Source of the DNA: Candidatus Gastranaerophilales bacterium
GTDB taxonomy: Bacteria; Cyanobacteriota; Vampirovibrionia; Gastranaerophilales; Gastranaerophilaceae
Direction of reading: 5' to 3'
DNA: 44,291 bases
Assembly: GCA_947588785.1 (NCBI GenBank)
Contig: CANPZN010000008.1
Span: 1-44,291 of the forward strand
Below, piece by piece: positions 10,201 through 18,646 of the stretch (its first letter is position 1; the number at the start of each line of letters is the position of its first letter). Under the pieces are notes generated by a model. The model did no database searches, had not been told where the DNA came from, and saw nothing but the letters and a program-made list of their open reading frames with translations. The translations under genes were made by a program, and so were the position numbers.

Positions 10201-11801
10201 GTGATATAACTTTTTCTTCACAATTTAGAGGAAATGAAAATAATTTTATAATAGAACCAAAGTTTATACTTAATGAAAATGCAGATATCATATATAAAAA
10301 TATAAACTTCGGCGAAACAACCGAAAAACGTGAATTTACAGGGAATATTGCAATACAAAAAGATCAAATAGATATAAATAAAATCGACTATATAAAATAT
10401 ATTAATTCCCAGAATAATAAAACATATCCTATCAGATTTTCAACACTTAATGGAATATTAAAGAAACAAGATAATACATATATTCCTGAAATTATAAATT
10501 TCAAAACAGATAAAAATTTATCCGCCAGGCTTTTAAATATATTCTTAAAAAATCCAATAATTAAACAAGGAACATTTAATTGTGATTTAAAATATACCTC
10601 AAATCCTGCAAATAAAATTTCATCACTTCTCGGAAAAATGGATTGCAGAAATTTAGATATTCCATTATTTGATACATTATTAAAAAATATAAAAATTAAT
10701 GCCCAAAAAGAAGAAATTAATGTTAATTTAATAGGCTATATGGCAGATTCTAAATTAAATATCAAATCTTCATTTTTAAACAATTTATCGGATAAATTAA
10801 AAATAAATTCTCTCTATATATACTCTGATTACTTTAATAATAATAAATTATTAGAACAACTTTCCAAAACACATCAGGCAATCAATAAAAATAATGAATT
10901 AAAAAACATAGATCTGTCAGGACTTTCTTTGGAAAATGGTCTTATAGAAATCAAAGAATTAGCAATAAAATCATTAATTGCAAAAAATCTTAAAAGTAAA
11001 TTTTCAATTGATGAAAATGGAATTTTTACTGCAAATGACCTTCAAGTTAACGTCGGTGAAGGATTTATGAATGGTAAATTTTCTTATAATCTAAATTCTA
11101 ACGAAACAGAATGTAATTTTGAATTAAATAATGTTGATTCTAATTATATAGCTCAAACTCTTTTCGATGGAGAAGATCAAATATACGGTAATGCAAATGG
11201 TAAACTGCAAATAAAAACCAAAGGTACTACCCCGGAAGAAAGAATTAATAATCTTGACGGATATATAGAATTTAATATAACAGACGGAAGAATGCCGAAA
11301 TTAGGTTCTTTGGAATATCTGCTTCGAGCCAGCAATATTATAAAAAGCGGATTTACAGGATTTACTTTAAACAGTATATTAGAATTATTAAATCTTGTTA
11401 AAACAGGATATTTTTCTAATATATACGGAAGCTGTATTATAAACAAGGGTATTGCACAAAATATTGAAATCTTCTCAAAAGGAGAGAATCTGAGTTTATA
11501 CATACATGGTAATTACGATATAACAAAAACACATGCAAATTTTGAAATTCTTGGAAAATTATCAAAAAAAATATCCACAATCTTCGGAAAAGTAGGTAAT
11601 ACATCTTTAAATACTTTCTTTAAATTAATTCCGGGTATTTCTCTTTTAGATTTCGGGAAAAAAGATTTTATTGAAAATGTTGAAAAAATACCATCTTTTA
11701 CACATGGTGATTATGAATCAAGAACATTTCAAGCTATTATTGACGGAAATATCAATGATGATTCAAACTATGTACAAAGTTTCAAATGGGTAAAACAATA
11801 A
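7299..11801 (+). CDS. Very large AsmA/TamB-like envelope protein
   Basis: This is a 1500-residue protein with one N-terminal hydrophobic anchor (about 9-28, ending FAFPFVIDKVI). The rest is long and beta-rich with many short strand repeats, as in the AsmA, YhdP and TamB bridge proteins that move phospholipid between inner and outer membranes. The C-terminal part (from about 1310) has the AsmA_2-like pattern: LDGYIEFNITDGRMPKLGSL, then a hydrophobic helix region, then KGIAQNIEIFSKGENLSLYI. The transport role is inferred from the family. It is transcribed alone from its own promoter and ends at a strong hairpin terminator. Its presence indicates a two-membrane envelope. Several short ORFs on the other strand inside it are shadows. 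Confidence 0.8.
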   Translation: MRLKSKIITLIITLSAMECLYLFAFPFVIDKVINSNKIKNILNSNPYLSINYSQSQIKTHLKPDLSFSFNNLNITFKNKKPLITTNNIMVRLSILDILFKKINIKTLNSDNLILYLEKNENGKFNFEELFPESNNKKYKIKFKNNLINIQNYKIKIKNKIINEKLKINANPLKIIAQKNKILKITTNGEIKNNSNVSNFDINFLINLPLNKNIDTDMISGSFFIENLDVKSFYSYLSNYISPNIKLIDGYIDYIKITTEQSTNNIILNTKINNYEFDYNGWENHIKANGENNISANIELHKNIIKINSLSYIAEGINAQSSGLIKFEQKKKPFLNLNVNVENSKAEKISPILPPNLPVEYRTTEKIKRYGVFGDVEGKMQITGYIPHPDIEGYVKGENVHILDKSLHKLHKGTVNLKFNKRILNMDILIDLYNKQKAIINGYVYMYRDGINKVKIKTSDNIDFSLAQKIVVPISKVFNFQLGPIPEMNITSGTGIIDIDIEGSMDFISINGYSSFDNAKLTYNGLYGEINKGKGRLDFKNDIINFKTEKAFVKMNPLNVNGRVKINNYLDFNINSELAKAEDLLELINKSSLLKDVKAGMAVITKAQGDTKVSVNMKAKIVPVAFGQPPLPPEEAFEDMKIKGSLYMFGTSCFIEGFKTPIENIKGIVDFTETIVNLNDLTAVSGTSPLTIKGQIINDLETKIPDIDLTITSNNVNLKDTIRFLTQSYLYPENYPDLSSLYKIASKHDLYFKYKAKSIDFLTDKAYAVMNFIPDKENNPIKATSGKVILDKSKVKVDNINALLFDSAMTINGEVLHVDTVNPIYNLKINTENFNIENLNDTSKITIIPPQVRQFFNSFKDYQGKANINIDLTKNILNGEVNFNKLKLKHFASGIPFNFDNFSVFIKNNNIIINNITADIGSIPFFGSLTISDIYKLPTINGFFTSKITNDFIKNYLPKEYSSNLTILGDITFSSQFRGNENNFIIEPKFILNENADIIYKNINFGETTEKREFTGNIAIQKDQIDINKIDYIKYINSQNNKTYPIRFSTLNGILKKQDNTYIPEIINFKTDKNLSARLLNIFLKNPIIKQGTFNCDLKYTSNPANKISSLLGKMDCRNLDIPLFDTLLKNIKINAQKEEINVNLIGYMADSKLNIKSSFLNNLSDKLKINSLYIYSDYFNNNKLLEQLSKTHQAINKNNELKNIDLSGLSLENGLIEIKELAIKSLIAKNLKSKFSIDENGIFTANDLQVNVGEGFMNGKFSYNLNSNETECNFELNNVDSNYIAQTLFDGEDQIYGNANGKLQIKTKGTTPEERINNLDGYIEFNITDGRMPKLGSLEYLLRASNIIKSGFTGFTLNSILELLNLVKTGYFSNIYGSCIINKGIAQNIEIFSKGENLSLYIHGNYDITKTHANFEILGKLSKKISTIFGKVGNTSLNTFFKLIPGISLLDFGKKDFIENVEKIPSFTHGDYESRTFQAIIDGNINDDSNYVQSFKWVKQ

Positions 11802-11830
11802 AAAGAGAAGGAAATTTCCTTCTCTTTTTT
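11801..11830 (+). terminator. Rho-independent terminator after the AsmA-like gene
   Basis: AAAAGAGAAGGAAA pairs perfectly with TTTCCTTCTCTTTT, starting at the stop codon of the gene, with further T following. Because both flanks are A/T runs it may also end the convergent minus-strand transcript from 11867. Confidence 0.9.
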
Positions 11831-11866
11831 AACAACATAGATTTAATCAGGTATTACATTTGTCTT

Positions 11867-12595
11867 TTATTTTTTATCTGCCTCAACCTTTGGTTGAACA
11901 TCTTTCAATTTAATTATCTCTTTAGGTTCTTTTGGTAATAATACCGTTCCTTTTTCATCGTGATGTTTTTTTAAATTCGTTGAATTTTTTCTTTTTTGGA
12001 ATTCAGCTCTTCTTATTTGCATTTCTAATTTTTGTTCAGCTTTGATTTTATTAAATTCAACTTTTTGTTCTTCAGTTAAAATAGACTCAAACTTTTTCAT
12101 ATTTTCAGCATGATATTTTTTTGTCTTTTGTTTTAATTTTTTAATATCTTTTCTGAGTTTTTCAATTTTTTTATCTTTATTTGCTTGAGTTAAAGAAGGA
12201 TCCTTTTTAATTTTTTTAATTTCGGCACGTTTTTTATCTATATCTTCAAAAATTGGTTTTACTTTTTCATGATCTTTTTTTCTATCAGCCTCAATTTGTT
12301 CTTTTTGCTTATCAGTTAATTTAAGCCTATTTTCAAATTCCGCTTTTTTTGCCGCCATCGCTGCTTTCTGATCAGGATTATGAAATTTCATATGATGATC
12401 CTTATCAATCTTAGTAGCAGGATCTTTTACAGATGGAGGTACTTGTCCAAAATATTCAAATGTTTTTGGCTGCATAATCTTCTTTTCAATTCCTGTTTCA
12501 GTTTTTTCAGGCGGATTTGCAAACGCAGAATTTACGGCTGAAGATACTACAAATGACATTAATATTGCCATAGACATAAATAATTTTTTATTCAT
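11867..12595 (-). CDS. Periplasmic Spy/CpxP-like LTxxQ-motif protein
   Basis: This 242-residue exported protein has a signal peptide (MNKKLFMSMAILMSFVVSSA). The mature part is highly charged and helical, with two LTxxQ-type motifs: LTDKQKEQIEADR (about 103) and LTEEQKVEFNKIK (about 172). These are typical of the Spy/CpxP/ZraP/CnrX group of periplasmic chaperones and metal-responsive sensors. Histidines cluster in KDHHMKFHN and LKKHHDEKG, which could bind metal (inference). It lies 15 bases after the ECF sigma gene and probably belongs to the same transcript, as a target or as part of the sensor. The proline-rich N and C tails are lineage specific. Confidence 0.8.
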   Translation of the reverse strand: MNKKLFMSMAILMSFVVSSAVNSAFANPPEKTETGIEKKIMQPKTFEYFGQVPPSVKDPATKIDKDHHMKFHNPDQKAAMAAKKAEFENRLKLTDKQKEQIEADRKKDHEKVKPIFEDIDKKRAEIKKIKKDPSLTQANKDKKIEKLRKDIKKLKQKTKKYHAENMKKFESILTEEQKVEFNKIKAEQKLEMQIRRAEFQKRKNSTNLKKHHDEKGTVLLPKEPKEIIKLKDVQPKVEADKK

Positions 12596-12610
12596 TTTGT
12601 TTTCCTTTCA

Positions 12611-13102
12611 TTAAATTAAATCTTTTAATATTATGCTAAGTTCTTTTCTTGCATTAAATAATCTTGATCTTACCGTTCCCACAGGTATTTTAAGTCTTTC
12701 TGCTATCATTTCATAACTCATATCTTGCATTTCATACATCACTACAACATCTCTAAGCTTTGGTTTCAATGATTCAAGTGCTTCTAATACAACTTTTTGT
12801 CTCTGCTTTTTTATCAATTGATCTTCTACATTTTCTTTTTCATCCTTAATTTGAATAACTTGTTCATCATCAGTAACATTATCACGATTCTGTTTAAAAT
12901 AAGCTGATTTTAAATAATCTCTGCATAAATTAGCAGTGATTGTATTAATCCAGCTTTTAAATTTTCCTTTTTCAGTGTATTTTTTTAAATTTTTCCAAGC
13001 TCTGATATAAACTTCCTGTTCTATATCATCATTACTTGAGCCTGTCATGTTAGAAATAATTTTTCTAATATTATTTCTATATTGTTCTATAATATATTTC
13101 AA
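12611..13102 (-). CDS. ECF-type RNA polymerase sigma factor
   Basis: The 163-residue protein has region 2 (DDIEQEVYIRAWKNLKKY and FKSWINTITANLCRDYLK, about 25-75) and region 4 (LKPKLRDVVVMYEMQDMSYE then RLKIPVGTVRSRLFNARKEL, about 112-160). This is the two-domain layout of extracytoplasmic function sigma factors. It starts at a TTG (13100-13102) preceded by AAGGA, which overlaps the end of the anti-sigma gene and implies coupled translation. It directs RNA polymerase to envelope-stress genes if the neighbours are a guide. The subgroup and the trigger are not determinable here. Confidence 0.9.
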   Translation of the reverse strand: MKYIIEQYRNNIRKIISNMTGSSNDDIEQEVYIRAWKNLKKYTEKGKFKSWINTITANLCRDYLKSAYFKQNRDNVTDDEQVIQIKDEKENVEDQLIKKQRQKVVLEALESLKPKLRDVVVMYEMQDMSYEMIAERLKIPVGTVRSRLFNARKELSIILKDLI

Positions 13103-13111
13103 AATTTTTCC

Positions 13112-13462
13112 TTACAATTCCAAAAAACCATATTCATCAGTAGGAAGACCTAATGTAGAAATATAATATTCATCTGAAATAAAATTTTGATAAGAATATT
13201 CATCATAATAATGATAATATCCAAAAACACTAAGTCCTGTCAGAAAAACTAAAAAGCAAGCAACTTTTTTAAACATATTTTGACGCAATTTTTGTTTTTT
13301 GGCAAAATACAAAGGAGCAACCTCTTTTAAAAGTTTTGACACCTTTTCATATTTTTCATGCTCACTCTTGCAATCAGGACAATTTTTTAAATGTTCTAAT
13401 AAATCTTCCTCATTTCTAAAAAGAAAATAAGATTCATATTTATTACATTTTTTCTCATTCAT
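13112..13462 (-). CDS. Zinc-finger-type membrane anti-sigma factor
   Basis: The 116-residue protein has an N-terminal LLEHLKNCPDCKSEHEKY, matching the HxxxCxxC core of zinc-binding anti-sigma (ZAS) domains. One membrane helix follows (about 71-88, ACFLVFLTGLSVFGY) and then a short outer tail ending STLGLPTDEYGFLEL. It should hold the downstream ECF sigma factor at the membrane. I place the start at the second ATG (13462), where AGAGGA is well spaced; a first ATG at 13480 gives six extra residues. The order anti-sigma then sigma is the reverse of the most common arrangement but is known in cnrYXH-type systems. Confidence 0.8.
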   Translation of the reverse strand: MNEKKCNKYESYFLFRNEEDLLEHLKNCPDCKSEHEKYEKVSKLLKEVAPLYFAKKQKLRQNMFKKVACFLVFLTGLSVFGYYHYYDEYSYQNFISDEYYISTLGLPTDEYGFLEL

Positions 13463-13529
13463 TAGTTTTCCTCTTTTCATTTTATATAACGATATACATA
13501 GAAAAAAGGTTCATAATAAATTTTTAATA

Positions 13530-14030
13530 TTACCATTTATTAATTGTTAATTGATTATCAGTCAGATTTAAAGAATTGTAATAATCTAACATCTTTTTGG
13601 AATAATTTAAATAAGAAATAGATGGCATTTGCCATTTCAAATTCATTAAGTAATTTATAGTGTTAGCATCTAAATCAGTTAATGCAGCTTCGGTATCTCT
13701 ATAAATTTTATTATATTGCATTAATTTTTGAGTATCAGACATTTCGGAAGATGATTCAATTATTTTTATTTGATTTACAAATCCTGTCAATTTATCAGCT
13801 GTGGCATATACATTATTAACATAATAATGTGTTGACATTTCAAAAGAATTCAACCGATAACCGATTAATTCAGATTTATTTACAAAAGAAGAAAAATCAT
13901 TTCTGGCAAGCTCATTAACCAGATTTAACTTTTCAAGAACATCATATTTTGATTCAACAGCCGCATTAACATTTAATACGGACATAAAAAATATAAAAAT
14001 GAAAGTTAATACAGTTAATAATTTTTTCAC
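13530..14030 (-). CDS. Hypothetical secreted protein
   Basis: The 166-residue product begins with a clear signal peptide (MKKLLTVLTFIFIFFMSVLN, cleavage likely near VNAAVES). The mature part is mostly helical and rich in Asn, Tyr and Leu, with no recognisable motif or cysteines. It lies 50-odd bases upstream of the anti-sigma/sigma pair and downstream of a Spy-like gene, all in one direction. It may therefore belong to the same envelope-stress group. I do not recognise the family. Confidence 0.7.
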   Translation of the reverse strand: MKKLLTVLTFIFIFFMSVLNVNAAVESKYDVLEKLNLVNELARNDFSSFVNKSELIGYRLNSFEMSTHYYVNNVYATADKLTGFVNQIKIIESSSEMSDTQKLMQYNKIYRDTEAALTDLDANTINYLMNLKWQMPSISYLNYSKKMLDYYNSLNLTDNQLTINKW

Positions 14031-14084
14031 GCTATTCTCCTTCTTTTATTTACGATTCAATGTTTCACTACAAAACAGACTTTC

Positions 14085-14150
14085 ATTTAATCCAGTGTCG
14101 CAACCGTAAAGTTGCTTACCTTTTAAAAACGCCACTTTAAAATTTTACTT
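14085..14150 (+). repeat. Dispersed repeat, copy with A end and partial B end
   Basis: TTTAATCCAGTGTCGCAACC is followed by GTAAAGTTGCTTACC, which forms a GCAAC/GTTGC hairpin, then a degraded AAAATTTTACTT with no CGGACA. It sits between two exported-protein genes and touches the stop of the upstream minus-strand gene at 14149. It runs B to A along both. Confidence 0.75.
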
Positions 14151-14556
14151 ATTTATCCAAGAAATTTTTAAATGCATTTTCAACTTCAATATTTTGTTTT
14201 TTATAAGCTGAATATTGATCCAAAGTCATAACGGATTTATATAATTCATCAGTATCAAGTTGTAATTTTTTTTGTTGTTCTTTTAATGTTTCAAGGTTTT
14301 TTTCATAAGTTGCACTTAACATAGCAACTTCAGCAGGTGATTTTGTATTATCAGCTCTAAGAGCAGATAATTTTGTATTATATGATATTATTTTTTGATC
14401 TAAAAGATCATTTTGAATTTTATATTGTGCATTAATTTGAGATAATTTTTGTTTTTGTGCGGGAGAAATTCCGTTAAGGGAATCGAATTCGCCGGCAAAA
14501 GCCAAATTCATTGATAAAATTAATGAAAACATAATAATTAATAGATTTTTTTTCAT
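14149..14556 (-). CDS. Small Spy/CpxP-like exported helical protein
   Basis: The protein is about 135 residues. A signal peptide (MKKNLLIIMFSLILSMNLAFA) is followed by a helical mature region starting GEFDSLNGISPAQKQKLSQI. It contains an ISPAQKQK (LTxxQ-like) motif and a later MTLDQYSAYKKQ. This length and pattern fit the Spy/CpxP-like group, though the match is weaker than for the protein at 11867. The second ATG (14556) is better spaced from AGAGGG than the first (14562). It lies just after rsfS and upstream of the sigma/anti-sigma genes. Confidence 0.65.
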   Translation of the reverse strand: MKKNLLIIMFSLILSMNLAFAGEFDSLNGISPAQKQKLSQINAQYKIQNDLLDQKIISYNTKLSALRADNTKSPAEVAMLSATYEKNLETLKEQQKKLQLDTDELYKSVMTLDQYSAYKKQNIEVENAFKNFLDK

Positions 14557-14572
14557 ATACATCCCTCTTTCT

Positions 14573-14965
14573 TTATTTATAATCAGAATATTCTTCAGAT
14601 TTTTTCATCCATTCTTCTGTTTCGACACAGAAAGCATGATTCCAAAATCTTTCTATAGCATAAGTTTCACGTTCTTCTTTATGAAGAATATGAACAATAA
14701 CATCACCATAATCCAAGAGATTCCATCTGTTTTTAGTATCTGTTTCTTCACCTATAGGAATTCTTTCAAAATAATCTTTAATTTTTTCTCTTACATATCC
14801 GGTCAAAGATTTAACATGTGTAGATGTATCTGATGAACAAATAACGAAATAATCAGCCAATACGGAAATATTAGATATATTAAGTATTTTTATATCCTTA
14901 CCTTGTTTATCATCAAGTATACGTGCTATAACACTTGCAAATTTATCAGATGTAACTTCCTTCAA
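14573..14965 (-). CDS. rsfS: Ribosomal silencing factor RsfS
   Basis: The 130-residue RsfS/Iojap protein binds ribosomal protein uL14 on the 50S subunit and blocks subunit joining in starvation. The family hallmarks are present: a central ISNISVLADYFVICSSDTSTHVKSL and the late LLDYGDVIVHILHKEERETY with the conserved aromatic end RFW. Its length is typical. It follows the primary sigma gene on the same strand after a 67-base gap. Confidence 0.93.
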   Translation of the reverse strand: MKEVTSDKFASVIARILDDKQGKDIKILNISNISVLADYFVICSSDTSTHVKSLTGYVREKIKDYFERIPIGEETDTKNRWNLLDYGDVIVHILHKEERETYAIERFWNHAFCVETEEWMKKSEEYSDYK

Positions 14966-15032
14966 ATTTTTACTCCTTATCCGGACTTATCAAATACAAT
15001 CTATTTGCAAAAATTATAACACATATATAAAT

Positions 15033-16013
15033 TTAAATATAATTTTTTAGATTTTTGTTAATATTATTGTTACGACATAATTTTTTTAATTTGCTCATTG
15101 CACGATTTTCAATTTGTCTGATTCGTTCACGGGATACACCATAATAAGTGCCTATTTCTTCCAATGTCTTTTTTTCACCGTTATCATCCAAACCATAACG
15201 CATAATAAGTACATTTCGTTCTTTTTCACTTAAATGATTCAACATTTTTTTTATGTCACAAAATAAATTATCCTGCGTAACTTTTGAATCTGGAGATAAA
15301 GTAGATTCATCAACTATAAAATCTGACAGCTTTGAACTATCATCTTTTTGATTAGCCGGAGATTCCATACTAATTGTACCTTGGGCTGATTCAATTAATT
15401 GACTCAGTTTTTGAACGGGCATTCCTATTTTATATGCAATTTCTTCCTTAGTAGGAGCTGCACCATTTTCAATAGTTAAATCCATTGAAATTTTTTTAAT
15501 TCTGCTTAATGTTTCTATCATATGTACAGGAAGTCTTATTAATCTTGATTTATCAGCGATTGCTCTTGTAATAGCTTGTTGAATCCACCACGTAGCATAG
15601 GTTGAAAATTTATATCCTTTAGAATAGTCAAATTTTTCGGCAGCACGCATTAAGCCCATGTTACCTTCCTGAATTAAATCAAGAAAAGATAAACCTCTTC
15701 CTATATATTTCTTTGCGATACTGACAACTAATCTTAAATTTGCATTTACTAAGATTTTTTTCGCTTTCTCAGAATTTTCTTCTTTTATTTTTTTTGCTAT
15801 TTCTAATTCTTCATCTAAACTTAAAAGTTTAATTTTGCCTATTTGCTGTAAATAAATTTTAACAGAATCATCAGCAATAGCAGTATTTGCAGTTTCAGGC
15901 AACTTCGGTTCTTCAACAGCAGTAATTATATCATCATCATTTAGTTCGAGTTCAAACTCTTCAGATTGAGTATCTTCTTCTTCAATAGAGAATTTATCCT
16001 GATTATCAGACAT
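15033..16013 (-). CDS. rpoD: Primary sigma factor (RpoD/SigA type)
   Basis: This housekeeping RNA polymerase sigma-70 factor has about 326 residues. Region 1.2 is [17 protein letters not shown]. Region 2 carries [20 protein letters not shown], then [18 protein letters not shown] and [13 protein letters not shown]. Region 3 follows. Region 4 has [17 protein letters not shown] and [15 protein letters not shown]. The start is set at the ATG at 16011-16013 because GGGAGG stands six bases before it; an earlier ATG gives ten extra residues that overlap rlmB. The protein lacks the large region 1.1 of proteobacterial RpoD, as in Cyanobacteria and Firmicutes. The acidic N-terminus ([18 protein letters not shown]) may be a short substitute. 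Confidence 0.93.
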   Translation of the reverse strand: MSDNQDKFSIEEEDTQSEEFELELNDDDIITAVEEPKLPETANTAIADDSVKIYLQQIGKIKLLSLDEELEIAKKIKEENSEKAKKILVNANLRLVVSIAKKYIGRGLSFLDLIQEGNMGLMRAAEKFDYSKGYKFSTYATWWIQQAITRAIADKSRLIRLPVHMIETLSRIKKISMDLTIENGAAPTKEEIAYKIGMPVQKLSQLIESAQGTISMESPANQKDDSSKLSDFIVDESTLSPDSKVTQDNLFCDIKKMLNHLSEKERNVLIMRYGLDDNGEKKTLEEIGTYYGVSRERIRQIENRAMSKLKKLCRNNNINKNLKNYI

Positions 16014-16033
16014 TTTACCTCCCATAATAAATA

Positions 16034-16783
16034 TTATACACAAATCCCTGATTTTTGCATTGTTTGCTTAACAGACTCATACATTACAATACTGGCGGCA
16101 TTTGAAACATTTAATGAATTAAAATTATTTAATATAGGAATTTTCACTTTATAATCAGCCATTTTTAATACAGTTGATGAAATACCTTCATTCTCAGAGC
16201 CCATTACTATCGCAAAATTCATATTGCAATAATCAATTTCGTAATAATTATCAACCGCATTTATATCCGTTGCAATTATCCAGAAGTTATTATCTTTTAG
16301 TTTATTAATTGCAGACGAAAGACTATTAACCATAATTATATCTATGTGATTAACAGCTCCTGCCGATGATTTCTCAACAGTATTATTTATTTGTGCATTT
16401 CTTCTCGAAGGAATAATTACGGCTTCATATCCGGCACATACTGCTGTTCTGATAATAGAACCCAAATTATGAGGATCTTCTACACCGTCAGTTATAATTA
16501 TTTTACTATTTTCACGTTTTTTTAAAAGAAATTCATCCAACTTAACATATTTAACAGGTGATACATATGCAATTACTCCCTGATGAGAAAAATCTTTATA
16601 TTGTGTAAACTTTTCTTTAGGTAAAAATTGATAAACAATTCCTCTGCTTTTCGCAATATTAATTATCTGTTCCATTTTTGAATTTTTATTGGATTCCTTC
16701 ATAATTAATATTTTATTAACTTCACGCTCGGCATTCATTAATAGCTCTAATACACTATTTCTTCCAAAAATAAAATTTTCCAT
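16034..16783 (-). CDS. rlmB: 23S rRNA 2'-O-ribose methyltransferase, SpoU/TrmH family (RlmB-like)
   Basis: The 249-residue SPOUT methyltransferase would use S-adenosylmethionine to methylate a guanosine ribose in 23S rRNA. An N-terminal substrate-binding domain ([12 protein letters not shown]) is followed by the catalytic domain. Motif 1 is [17 protein letters not shown], motif 2 is [11 protein letters not shown], and motif 3 is [13 protein letters not shown] near the C-terminus. The length matches RlmB/YacO rather than longer relatives. It lies 20 bases upstream of the primary sigma gene on the same strand. Confidence 0.9.
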   Translation of the reverse strand: MENFIFGRNSVLELLMNAEREVNKILIMKESNKNSKMEQIINIAKSRGIVYQFLPKEKFTQYKDFSHQGVIAYVSPVKYVKLDEFLLKKRENSKIIITDGVEDPHNLGSIIRTAVCAGYEAVIIPSRRNAQINNTVEKSSAGAVNHIDIIMVNSLSSAINKLKDNNFWIIATDINAVDNYYEIDYCNMNFAIVMGSENEGISSTVLKMADYKVKIPILNNFNSLNVSNAASIVMYESVKQTMQKSGICV

Positions 16784-16869
16784 AAATTTCCTGTAACAGT
16801 ATTTTACAAACTTTAATTATTATACATTAAATGGTATAGTAATAAAAGAAAAATACTACATAAAGTTTC

Positions 16870-16898
16870 TTGCAAAAATTTTAATTATAAAATATTAT
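16870..16898 (+). promoter_or_regulatory. Candidate promoter for the pilMN-pilO operon
   Basis: TTGCAA (16870-16875) and TATTAT (16893-16898) are 17 bases apart. The ATG at 16927 is 28 bases after the -10 box. The ribosome site before the ATG (ATAGGTAAG) is weak. In such AT-rich DNA a chance match is possible. Confidence 0.4.
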
Positions 16899-16926
16899 AA
16901 ATATAAGGTAAAAAAATAGGTAAGTT

Positions 16927-18621
16927 ATGAGTGGTTTATTAGAACAACTGGGATTTAAAAAAAGAATACACGTCGGTATTTCTTTATCAATGAATAATTT
17001 CATTGAGCTTGTATGCATCAACAATGCAACAAAAAGCGTATCACGATATGCCTCGGGAAATGTTAAATATAATAGTGCAATTAGAGAAATTATCGATTTC
17101 GACGAATTTTCAGAAGTAGTCGAAGATTTATTTGAAGAAGTAGGTTTAAATCCTCAAGAATGCAGTGTAACTTTAAGTCTTCCAAATATTCACTTCGGAA
17201 TAGTTCCAATGGAAGAAGGCAGTGATTCGGCTGCTTATATAATCGAAAATCTGCAAGATGAAATTGAAGATTTATATATATTTAAAAGAAGTGAACCAAT
17301 AATTACTTGGGCTACTCTAAACGGTCAAAATCCCAAATCACCAAAAAATGTTGTTTTTAGTGCAATCCAATCAAAAGTTATCGGTAAATTAATTGATATA
17401 TTCGATAATTTACAGGTCGATTTAAAAAGAATAGAAACTTCTAATACTTCAATATTAAAAGCACTCCAATACAGCAACAGATTTTCCAAATATCTTGCAA
17501 AAGGTCAAAAATCAACTATTATATATATAAGTAATATGAGTTGTTCAACATTCCACATGAATGAAAATAATATCACTGCATTTGAAGAAGAACCTATTGC
17601 TATTAAATCGTTTTCTCCTGAAGAAGTATATGCTTCAATAATTAAAATAGCTGAAAATGCAGTCTCAGCCAGAAATAATGTTAATTCCTTAATTATAATA
17701 AGTGAAACAGATGAAGTTAATGCCGAGTTAGTATCTTCTAAGCTCGATTTTAAAGGTAATATTGAATGTATTGATAAAATAACAAAATCCGAAGAACCTC
17801 TAATTGAAGTATCCGGCTATGACGGCGATATTGATGAAAATATGCTTCAATATATGACATTAGATGCAATAGGTGCTGCAGCTGCTGATTTTGAAGATTA
17901 TCCATTAGACTTAAATTTTGTTCCGGCTGATAGAATTGACCCCAATATTATATTTGTTGGTCAATATGAAATAAATTTCACAAGATTTATTTTAACACTT
18001 CTTATTGCAGCTATTTTAATTGCTGTATTAATCGGATTCCTGATTAAATCAATATTTGTAGGTTCTACAAATCAAATTACTAATGGCACAATGTCTGTAG
18101 ACAATGAAATTAAAGTCTTTGACAAAAAGACAAAAGATATTAATAATAGAAGTAACAAAGCAATATTTCCTGTTATTAAACAGGTTGTTGAAAATAACAA
18201 AGATATTGTTGAAGTATTTAATGCACTCTCAACTGAAATTCCGGACGGAATATATATAAAAAGATTTATTTCAGATAATAGCGGAGGTATTGGTATAATA
18301 GGTGAAGCAAAAACTGCCGAATCAGTATCTTCTTTTGTAAGCGGATTAAAAGAAAAAAATGAAGATCTTGAACTTGCAAAATTATCTGTTAATACAAAAT
18401 TTGATGATATTCCGGGTAAAATAAATAATGGATTTACTTTTGAAATAAAAACTCCAAATATACAAATAAACATGGTAGATGATGAATTCGGTATTAATAC
18501 ACCTGCTAATCCGACAACAAGCCCGGCTTTATCTCCAAAGAAAAATTCAAGCACAAGATATAGCACTTCACCATCAAGCAGCAGTTACAATCCATTAACA
18601 CCACCACCACCATTAATATAG
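16927..18621 (+). CDS. PilM-PilN fusion, type IV pilus inner-membrane assembly protein
   Basis: This is a 564-residue protein of the type IV pilus alignment complex. Residues 1 to about 335 resemble the actin-like PilM (LGFKKRIHVGISLSMNNFIE at the start, then PNIHFGIVPM and VVFSAIQSKVIGKLIDIF). At about 336-342 comes LDLNFVP, matching the INLLP motif by which PilN normally contacts PilM. A transmembrane helix (about 350-376) and a PilN-like outer domain follow. The tail is Ser/Pro rich, with a final PPPPLI. In most species PilM and PilN are separate proteins, so the fusion is noteworthy. The first nucleotide-binding loop is degenerate (GISLS). pilO follows after 25 bases. Confidence 0.75.
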   Translation: MSGLLEQLGFKKRIHVGISLSMNNFIELVCINNATKSVSRYASGNVKYNSAIREIIDFDEFSEVVEDLFEEVGLNPQECSVTLSLPNIHFGIVPMEEGSDSAAYIIENLQDEIEDLYIFKRSEPIITWATLNGQNPKSPKNVVFSAIQSKVIGKLIDIFDNLQVDLKRIETSNTSILKALQYSNRFSKYLAKGQKSTIIYISNMSCSTFHMNENNITAFEEEPIAIKSFSPEEVYASIIKIAENAVSARNNVNSLIIISETDEVNAELVSSKLDFKGNIECIDKITKSEEPLIEVSGYDGDIDENMLQYMTLDAIGAAAADFEDYPLDLNFVPADRIDPNIIFVGQYEINFTRFILTLLIAAILIAVLIGFLIKSIFVGSTNQITNGTMSVDNEIKVFDKKTKDINNRSNKAIFPVIKQVVENNKDIVEVFNALSTEIPDGIYIKRFISDNSGGIGIIGEAKTAESVSSFVSGLKEKNEDLELAKLSVNTKFDDIPGKINNGFTFEIKTPNIQINMVDDEFGINTPANPTTSPALSPKKNSSTRYSTSPSSSSYNPLTPPPPLI

Positions 18622-18646
18622 AATTTTTTACGGATTTGAGGATATT

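Noticed and set aside
7475-11503. Minus-strand ORFs inside the AsmA-like gene
   Set aside because: They are short shadows of a strongly coding 1500-residue frame.
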